Shown: positions 46,778 to 57,919 of the stretch, one piece after another
How the letters are laid out: each line of letters starts with the position of its first letter
Numbering within the stretch: position 1 is the first letter of the stretch
Assembly (NCBI GenBank): GCA_027422505.1
Contig: JAPQWV010000304.1
Coordinates: forward strand, 496,001-560,000
Direction of reading: 5' to 3'
Length of the DNA stretch: 64,000 nt
From: Craterostigma plantagineum
Lineage: Eukaryota > Streptophyta > Magnoliopsida > Lamiales > Linderniaceae
Notes under the pieces: generated by a model
What the model saw: only the letters and a program-made list of their open reading frames with translations
Told to the model about the DNA's origin: nothing
Databases searched by the model: none
Position numbers and translations under genes: made by a program

Positions 46778-48632
46778 ATGAGTTGTTTTGGCTGTTGCGG
46801 AGAAGATGAGGTTGGAAAGCACGCTGATGGCGGAGGCCATTACCCAGTAAAGTATGCGGCTGGTAAGTGTCTCCCCGCCGTCGCATGAAGTATGTTTGTT
46901 ATTCTGTGCTTCCCAAGGCTTCCCATTTGCTCGTACACAAGATCGTCTCTTTTTATTGACCTATTATTCGCCTCGCAGCGCTCCTCATTGTTATCGTTTC
47001 TGGTGTTGTAGTATGTGATTTGCTGCATTTTTCATGTTCAATTTGAATAATGAAGTGGCAATTTATATTCTTTTACGTAGGGAACGATGGAGTTTATCAT
47101 ACTAAAGAAGCTGCATCAATAGCTCACGCCGTGAAAATCCAACCTATCGCAGTTCCTTCAATTCCAGCGGACGAACTGAAGGAAATTACCGATAACTTCA
47201 GCAACAATTCCTTAATAGGTGAAGGCTCATATGGAAGAGTGTACCATGGTGTTCTTAAGAATGGCCAGGCTGCAGCCATAAAGAAGTTGGATGCAAGCAA
47301 ACAGCCAGAAGACGAGTTCTTGGCGCAGGTTTGTTTTGCTCGTGGCAGTCAGTAACGGTCTCTGTTTGGCTTAGAAACATTGGAAGAACATACCCTTTTG
47401 ATAAATTTTCAGGTGTCCATGGTGTCGAGGCTAAAACACGAGAATTGTGTGGAACTACTCGGTTATTCTGTTGATGGAAATCAAAGGATTCTTACCTATG
47501 AATTTGCGTCTAATGGATCTCTTCATGATATTCTTCATGGTATGGGATCTCGAGCTAATTTCCTCGTTGTGACATTCTCTATATATGAAGACCGAAATCA
47601 ATATGCAAGCAAAAGGGGAGCAAAAGACATGAACGTTCGTTGTTTTTAGAGGCATACGATCTTATAGTAATGAGTTGCTTTTTCAGGACGGAAAGGTGTT
47701 AAAGGGGCACAACCTGGTCCTCTTCTTTCCTGGGCACAGCGTGTTAAAATTGCAGTTGGTGCTGCGAAGGGCCTTGAGTATCTTCATGAGAAAGCAGAGC
47801 CACGCATCATCCACCGTGATATTAAGTCAAGCAACGTATTAATCTTCGACGATGACGTGGCTAAGATTGCAGACTTTGATTTATCAAATCAAGCTCCTGA
47901 TATGGCAGCACGCCTTCACTCGACCCGTGTCCTAGGAACATTTGGATATCATGCCCCAGAGTAAGATGCTTTTTCTTTCACTGTAATGCATATACAGATA
48001 TTTTCATTTATGTAATCATTAAAGATTGTCTTTTGATTTGGCAGATATGCAATGACTGGTCAAGTAAATTCTAAGAGTGATGTGTATAGTTTCGGCGTCG
48101 TCCTTCTTGAACTCCTCACAGGTCGAAAACCTGTCGATCACACGCTACCTCGTGGGCAGCAAAGCTTAGTGACATGGGTATTTCTATTCTTCGAATGTCT
48201 ATCACTTCTTTCGAACCTTTTCAATTTGGTATGATTGATTTTTTTTGTTTCTGCTTCCGACATTCATCAGGCTACTCCAAAACTGAGCGAGGACAAGGTC
48301 AAACAATGCATTGACAGTAGACTAGGCGGTGAGTACCCGCAGAAAGCTGTCGCTAAGGTAATTATGTCGACTATCCAAGATACAAATACGGGCTTTAAAT
48401 GCTTACGTTGCTCTGAGGTTATATAGAAAGAAGAAGCAAATGTTTACATGTAATGAAAGCTGAGTCCAGCCGCTTAACATAATGTTGAACCTCGTAAACG
48501 CAGATGGCTGCTGTTGCTGCATTGTGTGTGCAGTACGAAGCAGATTTTCGCCCAAACATGAGCATTGTAGTTACAGCACTCCAGCCTCTCTTACATACTC
48601 GTCCAGGGAAGCACGGCGAACAGCACTCTTAA
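46778..48632 (+). CDS. Pti1-like receptor-like cytoplasmic kinase (RLCK-VIII)
   Basis: This is a cytoplasmic, probably membrane-anchored Ser/Thr kinase of the PTI1 type, linked in relatives to OXI1/AGC kinase signalling. Seven exons (46778-46862, 47081-47328, 47413-47539, 47687-47960, 48045-48177, 48271-48357, 48504-48632) give 360 residues in frame. The N-terminus [10 protein letters not shown] is cysteine-rich, typical for palmitoylation. The kinase domain starts at about residue 70: [18 protein letters not shown], catalytic [11 protein letters not shown], then [11 protein letters not shown] where DFG is usually found, and [15 protein letters not shown]. The DFD variant is normal for Pti1-like kinases and does not by itself mean loss of activity. 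Confidence 0.95.
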
Positions 48633-49048
48633 TCCCTCGATCGGAAGGTCGTTGAAGATATGTTCGACGTGTATGTTTAGTCGTATCGATATTAAAACTA
48701 AGATAAGCTACGCTGACCTACTTATTATCCCCTTCTAATGTTTCATCGCGACATATTATGGTTGATCCTTACAAGGAGCCCTGCGTCGCCCACACGGCTC
48801 CTTCTTTTCGATAAATCTATAGTAATCGAATCCTTTGTTGTTATATGCATCAGAGTTCAAACATACAGATGACATATTCATCTTAACAGGAAAACTCTCT
48901 GCTTATCACTGATCCATTGGTTGCTAAGTTGCTTCACCTCAAAAGAAAGATTTACTTGAAGCAAAAATAAAATTGAATAGGAAAGGAAAAAAAAAAAAAA
49001 GAATCCTACTATTACTTCCCATCACCTTCTCTCTCACTCTCATTCGTT
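48633..49048. other. Convergent 3' spacer between Pti1-like kinase and PPO1
   Basis: Contains the 3' untranslated ends of the two facing genes and an A run near 48988. No gene seen. Confidence 0.4.
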
Positions 49049-51941
49049 TTACTTGAATGCATACTTCGACAAATAATCGTTTACCTCGGCTGCAATTTCA
49101 TAGGCACCTTCCACGCATCTGCCCAAGGCTACACCTGATACGTAGTTACCCCCAAGAAAGAGGCCTTTGAATCCTCCGTTGTTCAATGCTTCTCTGGCAC
49201 TAGCCAAAACGTCGAGGTGGCCGATCATAAACTGTGGAATGGCTTGCGGCCACACACGTACGCCTAGAACAAGTGGGTCAGGTGCATCGGCGTTTATGAG
49301 CATCTTTCTGAGGTCACGGTCCACTGATTCCACAAGTTGGCCCTCGGTCTGGTTAGTCACATAACACTTGTAAGAGCGATGCTGAGCACATTCAACAGGT
49401 CATCATATACTACCCTAAAAATTGTACCTTTGACACAATTCCAGAATTTGTCGCTCCCCCAATGTAATTCAAAAGAAGTACCCTTTCGGGAGGGGCGCGA
49501 TTGGGGAAAAGTGATGAGCTGTATATAGTCCCTGCACGTTTAAACTAACTACATCATCAAAGTAAACCGCGCTTCGAATGAAAAGCTTTTGAATACAAAA
49601 CCGAACTAAGGTAGTACAAACAGAATTTTCCCAAAGTCAAGGCAAGGTATTAATCTTATTTACGATAAAGGTATACAGATCAAGCAAAAGATTTTCAAGA
49701 ACGAACTTACCCAGAGTTTCCACCCCCTGGGAACGAGGATGCAACTGACCAAACCCCTTCAGTTCACCGTCAATCAGGCACTCCTTACGAATCGCTTCTC
49801 TTGGATAAGATATGGTCACTGCCGCTACAGGTGGATAATAGAACTTTAACAATGCATCTGCTGCAACAGCCTGCATCATCCATTGATTAATAAGTAGCCA
49901 TCGCAAGGAAAGTTCTTACTGATGAAATGTTTCTTAGGAATTTGGACAGCTACAGTGACTGAAAACTTCACACATAGTAAGAAGGTAGGCATAAGAACAT
50001 AAGCAGAAAACGCACCGAAAGTGGGCGCAGTATCGTGCTAGCCACATAAGATGGCACAGTTACTATGACACTTCTAGTTTGCAACGAAGCCGTGCCATCG
50101 GGGGTTTCATAAACTAAGGAGTATCCTCCATTATGCAACTTATTGATGGCTATCAGTTTCCATGACAACTTGACTTTGTTACCTAAGCTGAAAGCAAGAA
50201 CCACAAATGAGATGATAGCCAGTAATCTCCCAATGCGACAGAAAAACTCTTTTGCTGTAAAAAGTTCCATTTCTGCATAACAAATATTTCAGATTTGGAG
50301 GCTAACGAATGGCTTTCTACAATTATATTGATTTTCGTTAGTTCCACGCAACTATCCTCTCAACCCAAAATAGAAGAGTCTTTCTTTAAGTGATATTCTC
50401 TGCTTATGGCATCACACCTGCAAGTTTTTGTCCTCTTCACTGTTTAATTACACGAATACTTTCAATTCATTAAATTTCTCAAACAAATTGACAAGCATTG
50501 GGTCTGAAAAGTACTTCGCATCGCACAAATGACGTACTTAGGTGATAAGTTCTCGATGCGGGAATACAGAATTCCATGGGCTTATGTTTATCAAGAAAAA
50601 TGAAAAAACAAGTACCTCTGCGAAATTGCATTAGGCAACATTGTCAAACCCTTCCTGAATGATCCAACTGTCTGGCCTTTTGGCGTGGGCAAGCGCCTGA
50701 AGTTGTACGCAATAAACTATCAGGATATTTTTGCACAATAACAACATAAGCAGAAAAAATCCATGAATGTATGTCATTACGGATCTCTGGGGGCTTTAGG
50801 ACTATTAGATTTCTCCCGGATTGCTTTAACGGTTCCCCCGATGATACTGCCACCATTTTGCTCAAGTTTCCAGACTTTCCCAAATGCTGCCTTCATACTC
50901 AGTTTTGACGGATCCCCAGCATAAACTCCTGCACAAGAAAAAGGTACAAAACATCAAATAACATACATATTACTGTTGTATGCATCACAAGGTGTTTCTC
51001 TGACGGAAAATATCCCTATCAAGATGCATCAAGTTTTCCCTTTCAAGTCACTCTATTGTGAATCTTGATAGAGTGGACGGCCAAGGAAAAATTCATCACA
51101 GTTCATAGTGGTGGCAACTGGCAAAAAATAGATGTAATAAAGACGGTTACGATTCTACCTGAGCAGAATGGTTCAATCAAGCGTTCGAATACTTCACTTC
51201 CTAAGTTGCGCCTGACAAACTCTTCCACAGATTCCTCGTGACCCTGTCAAGATTGAAACTTGAGAAGAAATGAATCATGGTTATCATTATAATCGCCTTG
51301 GAAAGGACGATAAAACGAAAATATCAGAATGAAAGAGTACAAACTGGAGGAGACGGACGAAGACCTATAGCACCGAAGCCAGCCCTGAGTTTTCCGCCGA
51401 TGCTCATGAGATCAAAGAAAGGCAGGTCGGTGGGTTTGGCCGGCACTGGCCTGAGCTTTCCGTTCCACAGAACAAAGCGAGGCGCGTTTGGGTCTCCGAG
51501 CACCAAGTCGTCCTTCAAGCCGCTGTCGACCGCCATGGTGAGGATTGGATCGGACGGCTGGAAGCTGTTGGGACCTTCTTCCCAGAGATATCCGTCCCTC
51601 TCCACGGTGGTGATGTTCCCTCCCACGCGCTCTCTAGCCTCCGTCACCGCCACGTTGGTGATGCGGTGCTTGGTTGCTAACGCCTGCGCCGTGCACAGCC
51701 CGCTGATGCCGCCGCCGACAATCACGCAGTCGAGCAGCTGCTCGCCGCCGCTGCTACTGATTCCTTGATAACCACTGCCAGCTGGCGCAGGTCCCTCCGC
51801 GATTGAACATCGAGTTCGAATCCTTCGACGGCTGCTGATTATCAGTTGATTACATGGGAACGATGACGGCGACGAAGATAACAACGGTTTGCTGTAATGG
51901 TGGAAATCGCCGATGTAATGTTGGGTGCTCAAGCTACCCAT
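49049..51941 (-). CDS. PPO1: Protoporphyrinogen oxidase, plastid isoform
   Basis: A plastid FAD enzyme that oxidises protoporphyrinogen IX to protoporphyrin IX, the last step shared by heme and chlorophyll synthesis and the target of diphenyl-ether herbicides. About eight exons give about 550 residues. Exon 1 (51941-51345) holds a serine/arginine-rich transit peptide and the FAD-binding motif [20 protein letters not shown], then [20 protein letters not shown]. Exon 2 (51243-51159) continues [20 protein letters not shown]. Later exons carry [40 protein letters not shown] and [14 protein letters not shown]. The last exon holds [20 protein letters not shown], the C-terminal FAD motif, and ends SKYAFK. 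It is head-to-head with ASY3. Sequence fits PPO1 (plastid), not the mitochondrial PPO2. Confidence 0.95.
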
Positions 51942-52569
51942 TTACCTTCCTCTGATGTTTTCCCTGTAAGGTAACGCCACGAACACTTATCTACATCTAC
52001 AAATGATTGCGGTTCGGGTTTCCGGATATGGAACCGAAGCCGTATCTGACCCGCCCATCAATAAATTAGTCTTTCATAAAAAAATTTATAAATTAAATTC
52101 CAAGTCATCTATCCATGTAAACAAGACAACTCTACAGTCACGCACAAAGCGTGAGTGAGTGAGTGAGAGGAGGGAAATACGATACGCGCGCGTCGTTGAA
52201 CAAACAAACTCAGCTGAAGCTGCGACTGCGAGAGCATGTGAGCAAGCAAGCAATTGATCCGATTTGTGCACGCTACTGCTAGGGATTCTGATCGCTCCCC
52301 TTCGCACTGAAAATAGAAATTTCTGTGAAAAATCCACGGCTCGAGGTGTCAAGGAACCGACATTTCAGTGTCACGGTGGCGATTGAGCTGTTCAGTTCAC
52401 TGCACGTCGGCGACGCACCAGGTAGAATCGATGTGCTTAAGCTTCGTCATCGTTGATACAGTGTGGGTAGATGTGTATATCAGCTTAATTCGTGTTAACC
52501 CGCATCCACTCGCGTCCTTGCTCTGTCTTCAGAAAATCTTAGGAGTCATAATCTCATCGTCCGCAAGTT
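51942..52569. promoter_or_regulatory. Shared divergent promoter region of PPO1 and ASY3
   Basis: Only 628 bases separate the two start codons on opposite strands, so both promoters and leaders lie here. No clear TATA box is seen for either. A short GAGT/TGAG run lies near 52152-52169. Confidence 0.5.
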
Positions 52570-55500
52570 ATGCTAAGAACTTCGGAAATGGTTAACAGAC
52601 AGGCCAGGGTTCCTGAGGTAAGCGGTCTATACCGTTTAGATAATTTCCGCTTCCCATATACTGGTAAACACTGCATCGCAAATTTGGTTTCGATTTTAGG
52701 TTTATTGTTGGCTATCATTTTGGTGTTATTACGTCACCTCATTCCGATATCTACTAGTTCACTAAAGCTCGTTACCTTGTTTCTATATCATTTAAATGCT
52801 AGGAACCAATGAGTGCGCCTCATAGTCTTGGCAGTAGTTATAGGTATAGCAGTCAATCTAGAAAAATTTCAATTGGAGTTCTGGTTGATTCTATCGCAAA
52901 AGCAGAAACAAAGGAGGCATTAATGCAAATTGGAGGAAATGCTCCTGGGACAGGGAGCTGCGTCAAGGAATGTGAAGGGTTTGCTCCACTTGTGGAAAGA
53001 AACATGAATTTGTTGCATAAGGAGACTTTACCCCGTGTTTACACCAGAAATCGTAAGATACGGAATTCATCTTCGGTTGCGGTTCGTGATGCAGTGCAGG
53101 CTCCAAGTGTCCCAGCTACAAGCACTGGAGAGTTGCAGTTCAAGCAACCAGTTAAAGCGCCTGTAAATGGTAAGTGCAGTCCCAAGTCTGACAAGTGCAT
53201 ACAGAGGAAGTTTATAAAGGATCCCTTTTCCGTTGACGTTGCAGTGGTTGTTGATGCAAAAACTGAAAATAATGGCGTATCTTTAACCAAACCTGAGGCT
53301 TCTAAGGTAAATGAATCGGTGGAGAAAGAAAATGTGAAAATAGTAGCCAATGGCCGTGACGGTTTGAGAATGAAGCTCTGGGAGATTTTAGGAAATGTAT
53401 CTTCTCCAAATAAGTGTGTCCAGAGCTCTCAATTTGAGGAGTTGCACCCACAGAAAGAGAAGGATGACAAACACAGTTTACTTGGAAAGAGACTCCAGTT
53501 TTCAGATACAATAAAAAAACACAGTAATGCTGAGGAGTTGCACCCACAGCAAGAGAAGGATGAAAAACACAGTTTACTTGGAAAGAGACTCCAGTTTTCT
53601 GATACAATCGAAAGTGATTCTGAAAAGCCTGATCACGGTTCAACGAGCCTGGGGAAAAAATCTTTGACTAAAAAGGCTTCTAATGATAATCGACATAAAG
53701 GAATTGAGGCCTCAAAACCTAACTGCCCCTTCAACCAATCTCCCAAAGAAAGAGTATTCTCGTTTAGAGAAGAGTACTCTGCAGCATTTGCCAATGTCAA
53801 TGACGGTTCTTTGCTTTTAAAGAGACAAAAGGTTGAAAGAGAGAGTTATGGAGTGAAGACGAATCAGCTTCAAAAGCGTAAATGTACAGAGGGGATACAG
53901 CAATCTAGTAGACAGCTATCTAGTAACAATAGCAAATTAAAAGCAAGTAACATTCCAATGGTACATAAAAGTGAAACTGAGAAGGTTGCAGTATCCAATA
54001 ACAGGAGAACCAACACATCTGTTGCGGTGCATAGTGCTGACAAGAAAAAGATTTCATCTAAGTGTCCTACGAAAATTAGTATCAATCTGCAGAAGGATAA
54101 CCAGCGCCCCACAGAAGTTCAAATTCATGAATTGGTTGATGGGCAAGAATGTATAAAAGATCCTTTACTGAAGAACAAAAGAAATATTCTACATGATTCC
54201 CCTGCCATTATTTTTGAGGATAAGGCACCTGGGGATCTGCCAGACAGAATAGATGATCTGTGTCCTGCTGAGCAATTAGTAAGTACCTGAACCATCCTTA
54301 CCTTTAATATGTTACAGCAACTGTAAATTGGATGCTCAAGGATTGATCTGTCTCTTTAATTTTCAATCATGAAAGCTCATTGCGCCTATCCCAGAATCTT
54401 CATTATACTGTTTTATGGGGTTGTTCGTTCTCGTCAAATGTGTAGGATGGCAGACACAAGAGAAGCAATGTTGATTTTGGGAAACATACCTTCTCCAGTG
54501 AAGAGGACAGTGACAATGAGAACTCCATGGCTTCTGTTCATACGACAGATTTGGAGAGAGAAGACAACGATTCACCTGTTAGAGGTTGATAAAGTTTAAA
54601 ATGGTTTTTCTTCCATACATATTTTGCTTATTTATTTGCATTGCCCTCTACGAAAAAGAAAATAGCGCCACATCATCCTACACTTGATATGTGATTGTGA
54701 TTGAACAAGCACCTTTTCCGTGGTTATTTGTAGCTAGACTCTTTTTTTGTTGCACCATGGTGGCTGAAATGTCTCTATGCTGAAGCTTAGTATTTCGCTC
54801 CTCATTCTTCTTCCAATTTCATGCAGATTGCAGGGAGTCAGAGCTGTTATCGCCCGAGATATTTTTGATTAAGAAGTTTGTCAGTGGTGTTGAAAGTGTG
54901 GAGAACCAAAGAGTTGTTTCTTCTTGTACTCCTGGGTCCGAGACAGTGAGAGGTTTGCTAGTTCCGATGACATTTACTCGTTCTATGTCAGTGTTCCTCT
55001 TTATTGTCTCATGCCTCTGATTTTTCAATTGTCATTTTTCCTCTGCATTAAGAAAAACGGATAGACAACACTGGTGAGCTTGGGACGTACTTGGAACAAA
55101 ATAATGAGGATGGACTGTCCAAGTATTTCTTCTTTCCCTTCTGAGTACCAAAAGTCTTTTCTTAATGGTGGCATCGACAATAATTTGTTCCCCGATTATT
55201 TTGTCTGAAAAATATAGTGCGGTAGAACTTCTACGATTGGCATTAAGTCGTATCGAAACTAAATTGAAGTCAATGGCGAGCAAAAGATCTGCTGAAATTC
55301 TTCAAGCAACAGCCGGGAAAATATCTTCACAGTTGGAAACTGCTAAATCTCGGATTAAGTTAGATGTGTAAGTGTTTATCAACAAGATGTTTAATATACT
55401 GAGTGTTCTGCCTCTTGATGATATTTTGTTGTATATCTCAGGGAAAAGCTGACTAGTCGTGCTCAACCAAAGAAGAACATTTTGGAAACTAAATTTGAAG

Positions 55501-56475
55501 GTTTGTAATCGAAATCACCAAGCTTAATCATTTGATCATATGGTTCATCAACCTTTATTAGTCCTTTTGCTTCTATCATTTCAACAGTTTTCCTAAATGG
55601 TCAGTTTTCTTCAATTAGAATGGAGCATAGCGATGTTTTATGTTCTTTTCTCAAATGCAAATGAAAACTGGAGATAAAATGCATTACACGCCCAAGTATG
55701 GTACAAGGTGCTGATAATATTCAGTCCCTGGTGTCACCTCAGTGGTTGTTGTCCAAAGACCCTCCCTACTTACGATTTTTCATTTGCCAAACTATGGTCA
55801 GTCCTTCCTCTGATCTCTATTCTATGAACTAATGATTGGCCTTTCTGTCTTATAGAACAACGCAATCAGCTGATCAAAGTATATGAAAATTTCAAAAAAG
55901 AGTTTGATCAGCAACTACAACGTTATGAAAGCGTATTTGGAGATCTAGAAGATCACGAAATTGAGCTTAAAAGGACAGCGGAAAAATATAGTAAGATATC
56001 CTTTATCCTGCCAAAGATAGTCAGTTATCGTTTCCTTTTGTGTAGCCAGCTTATGTGTATTAAATGAAGTATGTTGAGTTGTACTCACTTGCAAATTACA
56101 ATCTCACTTATGGTGATACGCTAATAGGAGCGGGCCACAAAAAGTTTTTGCTAGAGGCGGAGGAAGAAATTAAAGTGCACCTGGATGATGCTGAAAGCCG
56201 AATCGTAGCTGTCCACAAAGTGAGTTTCTCTAGTTGAGATCTGCAATGCATTTTCTCGTTTGCATGATTGAATTAAGCATTGGTGCCGTGCCATAAATCC
56301 TCTTATAGGCTAAATAAGAACTTAACCCCCGTATGCTTTCGTGGAAGAACTCGTTTCTCACTTCTTTTCCATGACAATTCGGTTGGTTTTTATACATTCG
56401 CAGTTGGCTAAGGAGAGGCTGCTGCAACTAAAACTCGCATTAGCAAAGTTCTTAGAAGATGACGCCTTTATTTAG
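52570..56475 (+). CDS. ASY3: Meiotic chromosome axis protein ASY3-like
   Basis: This is a structural protein of the meiotic chromosome axis that recruits the HORMA protein ASY1 and forms coiled-coil filaments with ASY4. Ten exons (52570-52617, 52803-54278, 54446-54584, 54827-54952, 55053-55122, 55218-55367, 55442-55500, 55856-55990, 56128-56219, 56404-56475) give up to 788 residues, all in frame. The start may instead be the ATG at 52588. Near the N-terminus LGSSYRYSSQSRKISIGVL matches the HORMA-binding closure motif of ASY3/PAIR3. The large middle exon is low-complexity and lysine/serine-rich, with a 96-base internal duplication. The C-terminal 180 residues are a coiled coil: NAVELLRLALSRIETKLKSM, KVYENFKKEFDQQLQRYESV, ending LALAKFLEDDAFI. 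Length is close to Arabidopsis ASY3. Confidence 0.9.
53436..53617 (+). repeat. 96-bp in-frame tandem duplication within ASY3
   Basis: GAGGAGTTGCACCCACAG occurs at 53436 and again at 53532, and the match continues for most of the 96-base unit, coding EELHPQ(K/Q)EKD(D/E)KHSLLG and KRLQFSDTI twice. A few substitutions separate the copies. Confidence 0.92.
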
Positions 56476-57892
56476 CTGATGCTTTCATTCGATGCTCAAG
56501 AAGTTGCTTGAAGTCTGCAATTGCTCAGCATCACATTCAAAACTGATGGGATTGTAAGCCATTGTTTTGCTCCTAAAGTCGCATGTTATCTTTGTTCTCT
56601 TGCAATATAGTGTCTGTAGTTCAATAGATGCTACGCTGTATAAAACATGTTCTGTGCCTATGACTGCTTACTGTCTCTTATTCTGTTTTGTCGAGTTCAA
56701 GCTATATATCATCTGCTCATAAATGACGGAAAAATTGTCGAATTCTCTGTCCAACAATCAAGGATTGATGGGCTTGAGACTATTCGGGCCACACGTGAAA
56801 TATTTTGTTGGAACATTTGTAACGTTAGGTTAATTCAACTACTACATCGTTAGTACCCGTCATGGAACGGAACACTCCGTATAATAAATATATACGCATA
56901 GTTTAATACGTACGATATATTATAATATAAGATCGTCATCATCGTTCATCATCAGTAAAGAATAAAGGAAAAGAAAATTAAAAGGACAGGGAAATGTAAG
57001 AAAAGAAGATGACCTGTGCGCGCATCTATAGCTATTAGCTACACAAATAATAATACAGACGATTCCTTTTGATATTTTGTTTCCCTTCCAATTTTGCCCT
57101 TGGCTAGATTTGCTTTTATCCTTTTCCTCAGATTATCGAAGTAGGGAGTCAAGCAGCAGCCGTCACTTCATAAATTTTTTTCGATTAAAATTAGGACAAA
57201 TTTTTCTTTCTTTACCCGTTCGAAAAAAAAATGATATATACCTCCTAAAGCGCTCACATCTCCGCGGCTATCATCGATCTGCTTATCCTCGACTCGTCCT
57301 TCAGCGCTCAACCTCCGATCGTCGAGCTTGTTGTTTCTGAGATTTTGAGGTAATTCTGTTTGTGTTTCTTCTTGCCGATCTTCTAGGTTCTGCAAATCTT
57401 TATGAAACGAATCGACTGAACCGTGTGGAGAGAACGGTTCCTGGACCATCGGGCGATTCTTTTGTCTCGCCTACCTCGCCGTTTGCGGATATGTCCGTCT
57501 AATTGTGATGGAATGGAACAATTTTTCTTTTCTGATTATCCGATTTGATGATGAGCATGACTGGAGTTTCATCTTGTAGATTGTAATATAAATTGATTGC
57601 CTTTCTTTTTCCTTCTCTTTTCCCGGGTACTGTGTTTTACTTGTGATTTCACTTGATTGCATTTTGATCTCCTTACATTTTGTCGGGAAAAGCGTGTCGC
57701 TGTGAAAAGTTCTACGCCTTGTGCTTCTATACTACGTATGATGTTATTGTGCTTTCCGTGCGTTCTACTTTCTGCGGGTGATTTTTAAAAGTATGAGCTT
57801 TCTTGATCTGTTGGCCGTTATGATATCAAATCTCCGCGGGCTTTCCCTTTTTCCCTTTCTAAATTAAGATAGTGGTGCAGGAGGTGATATTG
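56476..57892. other. ASY3 3' region and leader of the MUT9-like kinase gene
   Basis: The right part (from about 57240) is probably the kinase leader. A donor (GAG then GTAATT, near 57350) and an acceptor (GTGCAG, ending 57880) suggest one leader intron of about 530 bases. No gene seen. Confidence 0.45.
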
Positions 57893-57919
57893 CATGGGTC
57901 ACGATGCCAGAATTGCGTA
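57893..57919 (+). CDS. Eight-codon uORF overlapping the MUT9-like kinase start
   Basis: ATG GGT CAC GAT GCC AGA and on to TAG forms an eight-codon frame that begins 11 bases before the kinase ATG (57904) and ends 13 bases after it in another phase. It would compete with the main start unless skipped. The kinase start itself is fixed by the conserved [19 protein letters not shown] leader. Confidence 0.6.
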
